Made by a program: the position numbers and the translations under genes. A stretch of DNA of 64,000 nt from Pseudomonas cannabina. GTDB taxonomy: Bacteria; Pseudomonadota; Gammaproteobacteria; Pseudomonadales; Pseudomonadaceae. Of this stretch, positions 46,687 to 57,173 are shown one piece after another; the first letter of the stretch is position 1, and each line of letters starts with the position of its first letter. The stretch is from positions 2,976,001 through 3,040,000 of the forward strand of contig NZ_FNKU01000001.1 of NCBI RefSeq assembly GCF_900100365.1. Direction: 5' to 3'. Under the pieces are notes generated by a model. That model saw only the letters and a program-made list of their open reading frames with translations. It was not told where the DNA came from and searched no databases.

Positions 46687-46715
46687 AGAGCCCCGCTTTT
46701 CAGCGGGGCTTTTTA
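46687..46715 (+). terminator. rho-independent terminator of the purM-purN operon
   Basis: Stem AGCCCCGCT, loop TTTC, AGCGGGGCT followed by TTTTT, 26 bp after the DUF3108 stop. Confidence 0.92.
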
Positions 46716-46756
46716 TTGGCTGCGAGAATATGCCTACGCAGCGTCGCACGAAGTTT

Positions 46757-46895
46757 AAGTTATCGTTCCCTACGCTCCAGCGTGGGAATGCCGTTCTCGA
46801 CGCTCCGCGTCGCAAAGAGGACGCAGAGCGTCCGGAACGGCATGACGACGCAGAGCGTCGCACGATAGTTGGGATTATCGTTCCCTACGCTCACA
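46757..46895. repeat. intergenic repeats in both orientations
   Basis: The stretch contains ATCGTTCCCTACGCTCCAGC, GCCGTTCTCGACGCTCCGCG and then the same family in reverse (GACGCAGAGCGTCCGGAACG, GACGCAGAGCGTCGCACGAT) and ATCGTTCCCTACGCTCACAG again. The opposed copies could fold into a long imperfect hairpin. The remaining part of the spacer to 47106 has nothing I can name apart from the likely promoter of the next small gene. Confidence 0.8.
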
Positions 46896-47106
46896 GCACA
46901 TGAAAAATCCTTCACTTTGCCACCACGCCGCTGCAAGCCTCGCCATGCAAGGGCTGCAAGCGTTCGATCATTTTCTGAGCAACCGGGAACCTGAACAGGC
47001 TATTTACTTAGGTAGCTAACAACCTCTATAAAAGAGGCCTGCGACACATCGCCGCAGTATCCAGAGGCCTAACCATTCAGGCCATCAAAGTCAGGAGCTA
47101 ACTACT

Positions 47107-47286
47107 ATGACTGTCAGAGTTACTGAACGCGACGACGCCCACCTCTCCCACGAAGCTGTAGCCGACGGTATTCAGATCTGGGACGTGCATCAACAGGACC
47201 AGCTCGTCGGCATGTTCCATGTCAAATCCGATGCCCTTCGGTACAAGGAAGAGCTGGAAGCGCAGGAAAGCCAGGGCAACCACTGA
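47107..47286 (+). CDS. small conserved-looking protein, 59 aa
   Basis: A 59-residue acidic soluble protein beginning MTVRVTERDDAHLSHEAVAD, then IQIWDVHQQDQLVGMFHVKS and ending in a charged helix (DALRYKEELEAQESQGNH). AGGAG lies 9 bases upstream of the ATG and a terminator follows 40 bp after the stop, so it forms its own transcription unit. I do not recognise the family. It is shorter than common gene-calling cutoffs and could be missed. Confidence 0.7.
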   Translation: MTVRVTERDDAHLSHEAVADGIQIWDVHQQDQLVGMFHVKSDALRYKEELEAQESQGNH

Positions 47287-47324
47287 GTACTGTCCCTGAA
47301 CCAGAAACCCCCAGAACAAGAAAC

Positions 47325-47353
47325 GACAAAACCCGCTGAATGCGGGTTTTGTC
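47325..47353. terminator. rho-independent terminator, probably bidirectional
   Basis: GACAAAACCCGC-tgaat-GCGGGTTTTGTC is a 12-bp stem with T-runs in both directions. It lies between the 59-aa gene and the convergent DUF2058 gene and can serve both. Confidence 0.88.
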
Positions 47354-47381
47354 TTGTTGAACGGTTCAATGGGTCAGCGGA

Positions 47382-47921
47382 TCACCACATCAGATCGTCA
47401 GGCACCTGATAGGCCGCATACGGATCATCAGCATCCGGCGCCTCGGTCGGGGTGTTGAGCAATACAACGCGGCGCGGATCGCGTTCCTGGATCTTCAGTG
47501 CCGCCTCACGCGGGATGATTTCGTAGCCGCCGCCGTGATGCACGATCGCCAGCGAGCCGCTGCTGAGCTTGTTGCGCACCATGGCGTTGACCGAGATCCG
47601 CTTGACCTTCTTGTCGTCAACGAAGTTGTAGTAATCCTCGGTGATCAGCTTGGGCAGACGCGACACTTCGATCAGTTGCTTGACCTGCGCGGCACGGGCT
47701 TTCTGCTCGACCTTTTCCTGCTGCTGACGATTGAGCTCCTGATCACGCTTGGCTTTTTCAGCCTGAGCCTCCTGAGCCGCACGTTTTTGCGAGTCGTCGG
47801 CCTGAGCCTGGCCCTTGTGCACCAGACGCTGCTCTTTCTGCTTTTCTTTGCCGACCTGCTTGGCCTGCTTTTGGTTGACCAGACCTGCCTTGAGCAACTG
47901 GTCGCGAAGGGAAAGGCTCAT
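47382..47921 (-). CDS. DUF2058 (YaiL-like) protein
   Basis: The 179-aa protein starts MSLSLRDQLLKAGLVNQKQA, followed by a long, highly charged coiled coil rich in Lys, Gln and Glu (about residues 15-85), and a C-terminal globular part with YNFVDDKKVKRISVNAMVRN and GYEIIPREAALKI. Relatives have been called nucleoprotein/polynucleotide-associated enzymes, without a proven activity. It is 30 bp downstream of mazG on the same strand. Confidence 0.9.
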   Translation of the reverse strand: MSLSLRDQLLKAGLVNQKQAKQVGKEKQKEQRLVHKGQAQADDSQKRAAQEAQAEKAKRDQELNRQQQEKVEQKARAAQVKQLIEVSRLPKLITEDYYNFVDDKKVKRISVNAMVRNKLSSGSLAIVHHGGGYEIIPREAALKIQERDPRRVVLLNTPTEAPDADDPYAAYQVPDDLMW

Positions 47922-47951
47922 TGTCTACTCACTTATGCCGTTACCGCACCC

Positions 47952-48785
47952 TCAGCCGCAGCCGGGCGTGCTCTTTTCCTGACGTTTGGCTTCGCCCCAC
48001 AACGCGTCCATGTCTTCGAGCGAGCACTCTTCGATAGGACGCTGGAGGTGGCGCAATGCCTGTTCAATGAATCGAAAGCGTCTGTCGAACTTGTTATTGG
48101 CCGAGCGTAACGCAGTTTCCGGATCAACTTTAAGATGCCGGGCCAGATTGACGACACTGAACAGCAAATCGCCGACTTCCTCAGCGATGCCCTCGGCGTC
48201 ATTGTCGACCATGGCCTCAAGAATTTCATCGAGTTCTTCACGCACCTTGTCGATCACCGGCAACGCTGCAGGCCAGTCGAAGCCAACCTGGGAAGCACGC
48301 TTCTGCAGTTTGCTGGCCCGGCTCAGCGCAGGCAAGGCAGCCGGCACGTCGTCCAGCAGCGACAACTGTTCGGGCGCGCCGGACTTCTCGGCACGCTCTT
48401 GAGCCTTGATTTCGTCCCAACGCCGATTGACCTGCTCATCGGTCAGACGCGGCGTCTCCGGCGGCGCATACAGCTCGCCGGTCGGGAACACATGCGGATG
48501 GCGACGCAGCAACTTGCGGGTAATCCCGTCCACCACGCCGTCAAACTCGAAGCGCCCTTCCTCTTTGGCCAACTGGGCGTAAAAAACCACCTGAAACAAC
48601 AGGTCGCCCAACTCACCCTGCAGTTGATCAAGATCGCCCTGCTCGATGGCATCCGCCACTTCATAGGCTTCTTCCAGCGTATGCGGCACGATGCTGGCAT
48701 ACGTCTGCTTCAAATCCCACGGGCAACCGAACTGCGGATCACGCAGCCGGGCCATGAGATGAAGCAGGTCTTCTACTGTGTACAT
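47952..48785 (-). CDS. mazG: nucleoside triphosphate pyrophosphohydrolase MazG
   Basis: MazG hydrolyses nucleoside triphosphates to monophosphates and in E. coli affects ppGpp-linked survival. The 277-aa protein has two MazG domains: the first with CPWDLKQTYASIVPHTLEEA and ELGDLLFQVVFYAQLA, the second with VREELDEILEAMVD and EEVGDLLFSVVNLARHL, both with the EExxE-type metal sites. The start MYTVEDLLHL has AAGGAAG 4 bases upstream. It lies next to relA, a typical pairing. Confidence 0.96.
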   Translation of the reverse strand: MYTVEDLLHLMARLRDPQFGCPWDLKQTYASIVPHTLEEAYEVADAIEQGDLDQLQGELGDLLFQVVFYAQLAKEEGRFEFDGVVDGITRKLLRRHPHVFPTGELYAPPETPRLTDEQVNRRWDEIKAQERAEKSGAPEQLSLLDDVPAALPALSRASKLQKRASQVGFDWPAALPVIDKVREELDEILEAMVDNDAEGIAEEVGDLLFSVVNLARHLKVDPETALRSANNKFDRRFRFIEQALRHLQRPIEECSLEDMDALWGEAKRQEKSTPGCG

Positions 48786-48810
48786 GGGGCTTCCTTCGGT
48801 CGCAGCAGGT

Positions 48811-48852
48811 AGCTTCAAGCTTCAAGCTGCAAGCTGCAAGCTGCAAGCTGCA
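48811..48852. repeat. six tandem copies of a 7-bp unit between mazG and relA
   Basis: AGCTTCA twice, then AGCTGCA four times, without gaps. Reverse-complement runs (TTGCTTGCAGCTTG, ACTTGCAGCTGA) lie 30-60 bp further right, so the relA 3' transcript can form hairpins; this may act as its terminator region. Confidence 0.8.
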
Positions 48853-48917
48853 AGTCAAAGCGGGTTGCGGTGGCTTCTTGCTTGCAGCTTGCCGCTAGAA
48901 ACTTGCAGCTGACCCTC

Positions 48918-51161
48918 TCAAGGCGTCCTGTTCCGGCGCGTTTCGATAATGTTCGGCAACTGCGATATCCGCCCCAGCAACCGCCCCAGCGCGTCTAGCC
49001 CCGGAATCTCGATGGTCAGGGACATCAGCGCGGTGTTGTCTTCCTTGTTCGAGCGGGTGTTGACCGCCAGTACGTTGATGCGCTCGTTGAGCAGCACCTG
49101 GGTGACGTCGCGCAGCAGGCCGGACCGGTCGTAGGCGCGGATGATGATGTCCACCGGATAGGTGAGCACCGGCACCGGGCCCCAGCTGACCTGGATGATC
49201 CGTTCGGGTTCGCGGCCGCCCAGTTGCAGCACCGAGGCGCAATCCTGGCGGTGGATGCTGACGCCACGGCCCTGAGTGATGTAACCGACAATCGCGTCAC
49301 CCGGCAGCGGCTGGCAGCAGCCGGCCATTTGTGTCATCAGGTTGCCGACGCCCTGAATCTGGATATCACCGCGCTTGCCCGGCTTGTAGCCGGTGGCCTT
49401 GCGCGGGATCAGTTCCAGTTGTTCGTTGACCCGATCCGGCTCGACCTGCTGCTGAGCCAGGTTGACCAGTTGCGCCAGACGCAGATCGCCCGCGCCCAGG
49501 GCCGCGAACATGTCGTCGGCCGTCTTGTGGTTGGCTTTATCCGCCAGCTTGTCGAAATCGACCTGTGGCAGCGCAAGCCGCGCCAGTTCGCGCTCGATCA
49601 GGGTTCGACCGGCAGCAACGTTCTGGTCGCGCGCCTGCAACTTGAACCAGTGAACGATCTTGGCCCGCGCCCGCGAGGTGGTGATGTAACCCAGGTTCGA
49701 GTTCAGCCAGTCGCGGCTCGGCGTGCCGTGCTTGCTGGTGATGATCTCGACCTGCTCACCGGTTTGCAGGCTGTAGTTGAGCGGCACGATGCGGCCATTG
49801 ATCTTCGCGCCACGGCAGTTATGGCCGATCTCGGTATGCACCCGATAGGCGAAGTCCAGCGGCGTCGCGCCTTTTGGCAGGTCGATGGCGTGGCCGTCGG
49901 GAGTGAAAACGTACACCCGGTCCGGCTCGATATCGACCCGCAGTTGATCGGCCAGACCACCGATATCGCCCAGCTCTTCATGCCATTCAAGAACCTGACG
50001 CAGCCAAGAAATCTTCTCTTCGTAATGATTGGAACCGGATTTGACGTCGGTGCCTTTGTAACGCCAGTGCGCGCAAACACCCAGTTCAGCCTCTTCGTGC
50101 ATGGCGTGGGTGCGGATCTGCACTTCCAGCACCTTGCCTTCCGGCCCGATGACGGCAGTATGCAGCGAGCGATAGCCGTTTTCCTTGGGGTTGGCGATGT
50201 AGTCGTCGAACTCCTTGGGAATATGCCGCCACAAGGTATGCACGATGCCCAGCGCGGTGTAGCAATCGCGCATTTCCGGGACCAGCACGCGCAACGCACG
50301 CACGTCGTAGATCTGACTGAATGCCAGACCTTTGCGCTGCATTTTGCGCCAGATGGAATAGATGTGTTTGGCTCGGCCGCTGATGTCAGCGGTGACACCG
50401 GTGGCTTGCAGTTCGTTGTCGAGCTGCGACATGACCTCGCTGATGAAACGCTCGCGATCCAGCCTGCGCTCGTGCAACAGTTTGGCGATCTGCTTGTACT
50501 GGTCCGGCTCCAGGTAGCGGAAAGACAGGTCTTCCAGCTCCCATTTGATGTGGCCGATGCCCAGGCGGTGGGCCAGCGGCGCATAGATGTCGAAGACTTC
50601 CCGCGCCACCCGGTTACGCTTCTCGTCGTCGGCGTTCTTCACCGCACGAATCGCGCAGGTGCGCTCGGCCAGCTTGATCAACGCCACGCGCACGTCGTCG
50701 ACCATCGCCACCAGCATCTTGCGCAGGTTTTCGACTTGCGCCTGGCTGCCCAGTACCAACGATTGTCGCGGGCTGAGGCTGGCACTGATCGCGGCCATGC
50801 GCAGCACGCCGTCGATCAGTTTGGCCACGGTCGAGCCGAAACGCTGCTCGACTTCCGGCAACGGAATGACGCCTTCACGCACACCGCGGTAAATCACCGC
50901 AGCGACCAGCGAATCCTGATCCAGCTTGAGGTCAGCGAGGATCTCGGCGATTTCCAGACCGGTCTGGAAACTGGAGGTGTCGTCTGCCCAGTGATTCTTG
51001 TGGGCCTTGTCGTTCTGCTCGGCTTGCCGGGCAAATTCACAGGCCTTTTTCATGACTTCCCGGTCCAGGACCAGGTCGACGCTGACAATATGATCGAGCC
51101 ATGCGTCGAGATTGATACTGCCGTCTGTGTTTATCGGCTGGTTCGCTCTCACCTGTACCAT
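48918..51161 (-). CDS. relA: (p)ppGpp synthetase RelA
   Basis: RelA makes (p)ppGpp on ribosomes with uncharged tRNA, driving the stringent response. The 747-aa protein has a degenerate hydrolase domain (VAAVIYRGVREGVIPL instead of an HD site), so it is synthetase-only, then the synthetase domain (ENGYRSLHTAVIGPEG, VQIRTHAMHEEAELGVCAHW), TGS (RVYVFTPDGHAIDLPKGATP), a zinc-finger region (AGCCQPLPGDAIVGYITQ) and a C-terminal ACT domain. The start MVQVRANQP has GGAAGG 8 bases upstream; the longer frame lacks support. Confidence 0.98.
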   Translation of the reverse strand: MVQVRANQPINTDGSINLDAWLDHIVSVDLVLDREVMKKACEFARQAEQNDKAHKNHWADDTSSFQTGLEIAEILADLKLDQDSLVAAVIYRGVREGVIPLPEVEQRFGSTVAKLIDGVLRMAAISASLSPRQSLVLGSQAQVENLRKMLVAMVDDVRVALIKLAERTCAIRAVKNADDEKRNRVAREVFDIYAPLAHRLGIGHIKWELEDLSFRYLEPDQYKQIAKLLHERRLDRERFISEVMSQLDNELQATGVTADISGRAKHIYSIWRKMQRKGLAFSQIYDVRALRVLVPEMRDCYTALGIVHTLWRHIPKEFDDYIANPKENGYRSLHTAVIGPEGKVLEVQIRTHAMHEEAELGVCAHWRYKGTDVKSGSNHYEEKISWLRQVLEWHEELGDIGGLADQLRVDIEPDRVYVFTPDGHAIDLPKGATPLDFAYRVHTEIGHNCRGAKINGRIVPLNYSLQTGEQVEIITSKHGTPSRDWLNSNLGYITTSRARAKIVHWFKLQARDQNVAAGRTLIERELARLALPQVDFDKLADKANHKTADDMFAALGAGDLRLAQLVNLAQQQVEPDRVNEQLELIPRKATGYKPGKRGDIQIQGVGNLMTQMAGCCQPLPGDAIVGYITQGRGVSIHRQDCASVLQLGGREPERIIQVSWGPVPVLTYPVDIIIRAYDRSGLLRDVTQVLLNERINVLAVNTRSNKEDNTALMSLTIEIPGLDALGRLLGRISQLPNIIETRRNRTP

Positions 51162-51318
51162 GCTGCTTACCTTCCCTACGGCGCGATGAATAGCGCCATC
51201 AGTCGCCAGCCTTCTGAGCGAATGCCCCTTGCCGGGCAAGCAAGGACCGGCATTCGCGGGCCAGTCGGATTGAATGAGATTCCCTGTCAGCAGCCAGACT
51301 CTATCCAGTGAAAGCTGC

Positions 51319-52674
51319 TCACTTACTCATTTCGAATAAAGCCATCGCCTCGACATGCGCCGTTTGTGGAAACATATCGAGAATTCCGGCACGTTTTAAT
51401 CGGTAGCCCTGTTTAACCAGTTCGACCGTGTCACGAGCCAAAGTTGCCGGGTTGCATGAAACATAAAGCAACCGTTGAGCGCCTGTTTTTCTGATCTGGC
51501 GCACCACTTCAAAGGCTCCGTCACGCGGTGGGTCCAAGAGTACCGCAGAAAACCCCTCTGCCGCCCAGTCGGCGTGTGTCAGCGGCTGGGAAAGATCCGC
51601 CTGAAAAAACCGCACATTGTGCAGATCATTACTCATTGCGTTTACCGCTGCACGTTCGACCATGGTCGCAACGCCTTCCACCGCCACCACCTCTTTTGCC
51701 AGACTCGCCAGCGGCAGGGCGAAGTTGCCCAGGCCGCAAAACAGGTCCATCACTCGTTCATCAGCCGCAGGTGCCAGCCAGTGCAGCGCCTGCTCGATCA
51801 TCGCGGTATTGACCGCCGCGTTGACCTGAATGAAATCCCCCGGTCGCCATGCCAGTTGCAGGTTCCACGGTTCAAGCCGGTAACCCAGCGTATCGCCAGG
51901 GCTGGCCGGTTGTGGCTCACCTTCGCCGTGCAGCCAGAGCTGCGCGTCATGCGTTGAACAGAAGGCCTGCAAGGTTGCCAGGTCGGCATCGGCCAACGGC
52001 GCGGTATGGCGCAACAACACGGCGCTCGACGAGCCGCTGAACAATTCGACATGCCCCAGCACTTGCGGCTTGCTGAAACTTTTCAGCATCGTCGGCAACT
52101 GACGCATGATCGGTTGCAAGGCCTGTACCAGCACCGGACACTCATCGATGCTGACGATATCCTGACTGGCGGCGGCGCGGAATCCAACATCCAGCCGTTT
52201 GGCCTTGGCGTCCCAGCGCACCGCGACCCGCGCACGTCGGCGATAGGCCAGTTCGGCCCCGCTCAACGGCGCGGCCCACTCATCAGGCGTGACGCTCGCC
52301 ACCCGCAACAATTGTTCGGCGAGCATGCGCTGTTTCAGGGCAAGCTGTTCTTCATGGGGCACGTGCTGAACACTGCACCCGCCACAACGCCCGAAATAAT
52401 CGCAGGCCGGTGCGCGACGCATGTCGCTGGCGTTAAAGACACGTTCAGTGCGCGCCTCGACCACCTTGCCGCGCGCATTGAGCACCCGCGCTTCGACTTC
52501 CTCACCGGCCAGACTGCCAGCGACGAACCAGGTCTTGCCGTCCAGAAAAGCAATGCCGCGCCCGTCATCGGACAGCCGCTCGATGCTCAACCGCTGCTTT
52601 TTACCGGCAGGAATCTGCACGCTTTTGACGCCGCCGGTCGGCTGAAAGCGCAAACCTCTTTCATGCTTGGCCAT
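51319..52674 (-). CDS. rlmD: 23S rRNA (uracil(1939)-C(5))-methyltransferase
   Basis: RlmD (RumA) methylates U1939 of 23S rRNA with SAM. The 451-aa protein has an N-terminal TRAM domain ([20 protein letters not shown]), the iron-sulfur cysteines [14 protein letters not shown] with a further Cys in SIDECPVL, the SAM site [16 protein letters not shown] and the catalytic Cys in [14 protein letters not shown]. Its ATG overlaps the cysM stop by one base, so it follows cysM in the same transcript. Confidence 0.97.
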   Translation of the reverse strand: MAKHERGLRFQPTGGVKSVQIPAGKKQRLSIERLSDDGRGIAFLDGKTWFVAGSLAGEEVEARVLNARGKVVEARTERVFNASDMRRAPACDYFGRCGGCSVQHVPHEEQLALKQRMLAEQLLRVASVTPDEWAAPLSGAELAYRRRARVAVRWDAKAKRLDVGFRAAASQDIVSIDECPVLVQALQPIMRQLPTMLKSFSKPQVLGHVELFSGSSSAVLLRHTAPLADADLATLQAFCSTHDAQLWLHGEGEPQPASPGDTLGYRLEPWNLQLAWRPGDFIQVNAAVNTAMIEQALHWLAPAADERVMDLFCGLGNFALPLASLAKEVVAVEGVATMVERAAVNAMSNDLHNVRFFQADLSQPLTHADWAAEGFSAVLLDPPRDGAFEVVRQIRKTGAQRLLYVSCNPATLARDTVELVKQGYRLKRAGILDMFPQTAHVEAMALFEMSK

Positions 52675-53576
52675 CAGTTGGGCAAATCGTAAACGCCGGT
52701 CGACAGGTAGCGGTCGCCTCGGTCACAGATGATCGCCACAATCACGGCGTTTTCGACTTCCTGGGAAATGCGCAGCGCCCCGGCCACCGAACCACCGGAA
52801 GACACACCGCAGAAGATGCCTTCTTCACGGGCCAGGCGGCGCATGGTTTCTTCGGCTTCGGTCTGGCCCATGTCCATGATCCGGTCGACGCGATCTGACT
52901 GGTAGATTCTCGGCAGGTATTCAGTCGGCCAGCGGCGGATGCCTGGGATCGAAGCGCCTTCCATCGGTTGCAGACCGACAATCTGGACGTCGGGATTCTG
53001 CTCTTTCAGGTAGCGCGAGGTGCCCATGATGGTGCCGGTGGTGCCCATCGAACTGACGAAATGGGTGACGGTGCCGGCCGTCTGCTGCCAGATTTCCGGA
53101 CCAGTGGACGTGTAATGCGCCTCGGGATTGTCGCCATTGGCAAATTGATCGAGCACTTTTCCACGTCCTTCGGCCTGCATGCGCTCGGCCAGATCACGAG
53201 CGCCCTCCATGCCTTCTTCCTTACTGACCAGAATCAGCTCGGCGCCGTAGGCCGTCATTGCTGCCTTGCGCTCGGCACTGGAGTTGTCCGGCATGATCAG
53301 AATCATGCGGTAACCCTTGATCGCGGCAGCCATGGCCAACGCGATGCCGGTGTTGCCAGACGTGGCCTCGATCAGCGTGTCACCCTGCTGAATCTGGCCG
53401 CGCAGCTCGGCACGGGTGATCATCGACATCGCCGGGCGGTCTTTTACCGAACCAGCCGGGTTGTTACCTTCGAGTTTCAACAGGAGGGTATTGCTGGTAC
53501 TGCCCGCCATGCGTTGTAGGCGCACAAGCGGGGTGTTGCCGACGCAATCGGCAATGGTTGGATACTGCAGGGTCAT
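52674..53576 (-). CDS. cysM: cysteine synthase B
   Basis: CysM makes cysteine from O-acetylserine and sulfide or thiosulfate with PLP. The 300-aa protein has the PLP lysine in [15 protein letters not shown], the substrate loop [31 protein letters not shown] and [13 protein letters not shown]. The length and the RPAM-type sequence favour CysM over CysK. The start [10 protein letters not shown] was chosen over an open extension of 30 codons. It is divergent from gacS and is followed by rlmD. Confidence 0.97.
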   Translation of the reverse strand: MTLQYPTIADCVGNTPLVRLQRMAGSTSNTLLLKLEGNNPAGSVKDRPAMSMITRAELRGQIQQGDTLIEATSGNTGIALAMAAAIKGYRMILIMPDNSSAERKAAMTAYGAELILVSKEEGMEGARDLAERMQAEGRGKVLDQFANGDNPEAHYTSTGPEIWQQTAGTVTHFVSSMGTTGTIMGTSRYLKEQNPDVQIVGLQPMEGASIPGIRRWPTEYLPRIYQSDRVDRIMDMGQTEAEETMRRLAREEGIFCGVSSGGSVAGALRISQEVENAVIVAIICDRGDRYLSTGVYDLPN

Positions 53577-53825
53577 GGCGTATTCGCGATCCGGTCTGCG
53601 GGGGCGCCTATCATAACGGCAAACGCCCAAAGCCCATATCACGCAAAGTGCGGTCGTTATTCCCAAAAGACATAACGAGCTGTTTTGTTACCGCGGCCAC
53701 AGCCCGGCAAAAGAGTTAAGTGCCCATGACGGCGCTAAATAGCTAAACTCATTGCCTCGTGCCGATACAGCCAGGCAGCCGATGCCTGTTATCGACGGAT
53801 TGATACCTGTTGCTGGAGAGAAAGC

Positions 53826-56579
53826 GTGCTGACCAAGCTGGGTATAAAAGGCCGTGTGCTGCTACTGACGATTCTGCCTGCCAGCCTGATGGCCGCGATG
53901 CTCGGTGGCTATTTCACCTGGATGCAGTTGAGCGAACTGCAAAGCCAGTTGCTGCAGCGCGGCGAGATGATCGCGCAGGACCTCGCGCCGTTGTCGGCCA
54001 ATGCTCTGGGCCGCAAGGATAACGTGCTGTTGAGTCGCATCGCCTCGCAGACGCTGGAACAGAACGACGTGCGTGCCGTGACGTTTCTGGATGTCGATCG
54101 CACGCCGCTGGCCCACGCCGGGCCGACCATGATCAGCCCGGTGCCCATCGGCAACAGCTCGCAACTGCTCAGCTCGACCGGGGTCGATGCCACCCGTTAT
54201 CTGCTGCCGGTGTTTGGCCATCAGCGCCACCTGACCAGCCCGATCATTCCCGCCGAGGCCGACACGCTGCTGGGCTGGGTGGATCTGGAGATTTCCCACA
54301 ATGGCACTTTGCTGCGCGGCTACAGAAGCCTGTTTGCCAGCCTGCTGCTGATCTTCACCGGGCTGGCCTTTACCGCCATCGTTGCCGTGCGTCTGAGCCG
54401 CACGATCAACGGGCCGATGAGCCTGATCAAGCAGGCGGTTTCGCAACTCAAGGACGGCAACCTCGAAACCCGCCTGCCACCGCTGGGCAGCCGCGAGCTG
54501 GACGAACTGGCCTCTGGCATCAACCGCATGGCGGCCACGTTGCAGAATGCGCAGGAAGAACTGCAACTGAGCATCGACCAGGCCACCGAGGACGTCCGGC
54601 AGAATCTGGAAACCATCGAAATCCAGAACATCGAACTGGACCTGGCGCGCAAAGAAGCGCTGGAAGCCAGCCGCATCAAGTCTGAATTCCTCGCCAACAT
54701 GAGCCATGAAATCCGCACCCCGCTCAACGGCATTCTGGGCTTCACGCATTTACTGCAAAAAAGCGAGCTGACGCCGCGCCAGTTCGACTATCTGGCAACC
54801 ATCGAAAAGTCCGCCGACAACCTGCTGAGCATCATCAACGAGATTCTCGACTTTTCGAAGATCGAAGCCGGCAAGCTGGTGCTCGACAATATTCCGTTCA
54901 ACCTGCGCGATCTGTTGCAGGACACGCTGACCATCCTCGCCCCCGCCGCCCACGCCAAACAGCTGGAACTGGTCAGTCTGGTGTATCGCGACACGCCGCT
55001 GGCACTGTCCGGCGACCCGCTGCGCCTGCGGCAGATTCTGACCAACCTGGTCAGCAACGCGATCAAGTTCACCCGCGAAGGCACTATCGTCGCCCGCGCC
55101 ATGCTCGAAGACGAAACCGAAGAACACGCGCAGCTGCGCATCAGCGTGCAGGACACCGGCATCGGCCTGTCCAGTCAGGACGTGCGGGCGTTGTTTCAAG
55201 CCTTCAGCCAGGCCGACAATTCGCTGTCGCGCCAGCCGGGCGGCACCGGTCTGGGCCTGGTGATTTCCAAGCGTCTGATCGAGCAGATGGGCGGCGAGAT
55301 CGGTGTCGACAGCACGCCGGGCGTGGGTTCGGAGTTCTGGATCAGCCTGAAACTGCCCAAGGCCCGCGAAGACAAGGAAGAGTCGCTCAATATTCCACTG
55401 GAAGGTCTGCGTGCTGCGGTGCTCGAGCATCACGACCTGGCGCGTCAGGCGCTGGAGCACCAACTGGAAGATTGCGGCCTGCACACCGTGGTGTTCAATA
55501 ATCTGGAAAACCTGCTCAACGGCGTCACGGCGGTGCACGAATCGCCGTTGGCGATCGATCTGGCGGTGCTGGGCGTGACCGCGCTGGAAATCTCGCCAGA
55601 ACGGTTGCGCCAGCACATCTGGGACCTGGAAAACCTCAACTGCAAGGTCATGGTGCTGTGCCCGACCACGGAACATGCGGTGTTTCAATTGGCGGTGCAT
55701 GACGTTTACACCCAGTTGCAGGCCAAGCCCGCCTGTACTCGCAAGCTGCAAAAGGCCCTGTCGGAGTTGATCGCGCCCAGAGCGGTGCGGGCCGACATCA
55801 GCCTGCCGTTGTCCAGCCGTGCGCCGCGTGTGCTGTGCGTGGACGACAACCCGGCGAACCTGTTGCTGGTGCAGACGCTGCTCGAAGACATGGGCGCCGA
55901 AGTGATGGCGGTCGAAGGCGGTTATGCGGCGGTCAACGCTGTGCGTCAGGAGGCGTTCGATCTGGTGCTGATGGACGTACAGATGCCTGGCATGGACGGG
56001 CGGCAGGCCACCGAAGCGATTCGCGCCTGGGAAGCCGAACGCAACCAGACTTCGCTGCCCATCGTCGCACTGACCGCGCACGCCATGGCCAACGAAAAAC
56101 GCTCGTTGCTGCAAAGCGGCATGGACGACTACCTGACCAAACCGATCAGCGAACGGCAATTGGGGCAGGTGGTACTCAAATGGACCGGGCTGGCGCTGCG
56201 CACTCCGGCACCGGAGCGCCAGCATGAAGCGACGGTGACTCACGTCGGGCCGCTGGTGCTCGATCACGAAGAGGGGCTGCGTCTGGCTGCGGGCAAGCCA
56301 GACCTGGCGGCCGACATGCTGGCCATGCTCTTGGCATCGCTGGACGCCGACCGCGAGGCCATTCGCACGGCGCGTGCCAGCAACGACGTACAGGCCCTGA
56401 TCGAGCGCGTCCATCGCTTGCACGGCGCAACGCGCTACTGTGGCGTGCCGCAACTGCGCACGGCCTGCCAGCGCGCCGAAACACTTCTGAAACAGGACGC
56501 CCCGCACACTGATGACGCACTGGACGATCTGGACAAAGCCATTATTCGTCTGGGGGCGGAGGCGCGGGTGTCTGCGTGA
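53826..56579 (+). CDS. gacS: hybrid sensor histidine kinase GacS (LemA)
   Basis: GacS phosphorylates GacA, which turns on small RNAs that release RsmA/CsrA control over secondary metabolites and virulence; in P. syringae the gene was found as lemA. The 917-aa protein has two membrane segments (about residues 11-35 and 170-190), HAMP, a histidine kinase with His294 in [12 protein letters not shown], a receiver with Asp717 in [11 protein letters not shown] and an HPt domain with His863 in [11 protein letters not shown]. All three phosphoacceptors are intact. The start is GTG with GGAGAG upstream. Confidence 0.98.
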   Translation: MLTKLGIKGRVLLLTILPASLMAAMLGGYFTWMQLSELQSQLLQRGEMIAQDLAPLSANALGRKDNVLLSRIASQTLEQNDVRAVTFLDVDRTPLAHAGPTMISPVPIGNSSQLLSSTGVDATRYLLPVFGHQRHLTSPIIPAEADTLLGWVDLEISHNGTLLRGYRSLFASLLLIFTGLAFTAIVAVRLSRTINGPMSLIKQAVSQLKDGNLETRLPPLGSRELDELASGINRMAATLQNAQEELQLSIDQATEDVRQNLETIEIQNIELDLARKEALEASRIKSEFLANMSHEIRTPLNGILGFTHLLQKSELTPRQFDYLATIEKSADNLLSIINEILDFSKIEAGKLVLDNIPFNLRDLLQDTLTILAPAAHAKQLELVSLVYRDTPLALSGDPLRLRQILTNLVSNAIKFTREGTIVARAMLEDETEEHAQLRISVQDTGIGLSSQDVRALFQAFSQADNSLSRQPGGTGLGLVISKRLIEQMGGEIGVDSTPGVGSEFWISLKLPKAREDKEESLNIPLEGLRAAVLEHHDLARQALEHQLEDCGLHTVVFNNLENLLNGVTAVHESPLAIDLAVLGVTALEISPERLRQHIWDLENLNCKVMVLCPTTEHAVFQLAVHDVYTQLQAKPACTRKLQKALSELIAPRAVRADISLPLSSRAPRVLCVDDNPANLLLVQTLLEDMGAEVMAVEGGYAAVNAVRQEAFDLVLMDVQMPGMDGRQATEAIRAWEAERNQTSLPIVALTAHAMANEKRSLLQSGMDDYLTKPISERQLGQVVLKWTGLALRTPAPERQHEATVTHVGPLVLDHEEGLRLAAGKPDLAADMLAMLLASLDADREAIRTARASNDVQALIERVHRLHGATRYCGVPQLRTACQRAETLLKQDAPHTDDALDDLDKAIIRLGAEARVSA

Positions 56580-56589
56580 CCTGACGCTC

Positions 56590-56690
56590 GGAAGCCTCTG
56601 CGCTCTGGACTGCGTCATAAAGAGGACCCGGAGCGTCCAGAACGGCGCACCAACGCAATGGCACGGTAGTCGCAGCCATGCGCCAGGAAC
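56590..56690. repeat. degenerate intergenic repeat, reverse orientation
   Basis: GACCCGGAGCGTCCAGAACG and GCACGGTAGTCGC match the reverse complement of the ACTATCGTGCGACGCTCTGC family with several changes. It lies between gacS and the next gene. Confidence 0.6.
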
Positions 56691-56735
56691 GATCAGCACG
56701 GAGCATGGTAGGATGCGCGCAATTTTGGAGGACCC

Positions 56736-57173
56736 ATGGTCGAACACGATTTCCGCTACAGCATGCTCAACCCGCAACATACCCTGACTGAATGCCGCAC
56801 CCTGGCCCCCGGTCGCTATCAGGTCACCGGCAACGGCGGCTCGATTCACGATCATGACCAGTTGCTGGTGACCATAAAAGGCAGCAAAAGCCTGCACATG
56901 CGCCTGACGGTCGAAAAGGTCCGCCACCTGATCAATCCGCCCGGTCAATGGATCGCAGTCGCCAAAGGTCCGGTGTTCGACGAACTGGCGATCCATCAGT
57001 GGCAGGTGCATTGCGACAGCTGCAACGCCGAACTGAATTTCGAGTTCATGGTCGAGAGCAAGCTGGGCGTCAAGGCACAGAAACCGGCCGCTACTGCACG
57101 CATCGCGGAGCTGGGCTGGAAAACCGAAGGCGAAAAGCACATCTGCAAGAAGTGTCAGGAGAAGGCCGCATGA
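56736..57173 (+). CDS. conserved hypothetical protein with two CxxC pairs
   Basis: The 145-aa soluble protein starts MVEHDFRYSMLNPQHTLTEC and contains two cysteine pairs, CDSC (about residue 93) and CKKC (about residue 138), likely to bind zinc. I do not know a function. GGAGG lies 6 bases before the ATG. Its stop overlaps the start of a META-domain lipoprotein gene by ATGA, so the two are probably an operon. Confidence 0.8.
   Translation: MVEHDFRYSMLNPQHTLTECRTLAPGRYQVTGNGGSIHDHDQLLVTIKGSKSLHMRLTVEKVRHLINPPGQWIAVAKGPVFDELAIHQWQVHCDSCNAELNFEFMVESKLGVKAQKPAATARIAELGWKTEGEKHICKKCQEKAA

Noticed and set aside
54750..57140. Minus-strand 796-codon frame
   Set aside because: It is antisense to gacS and the following gene, both firmly identified on the plus strand.
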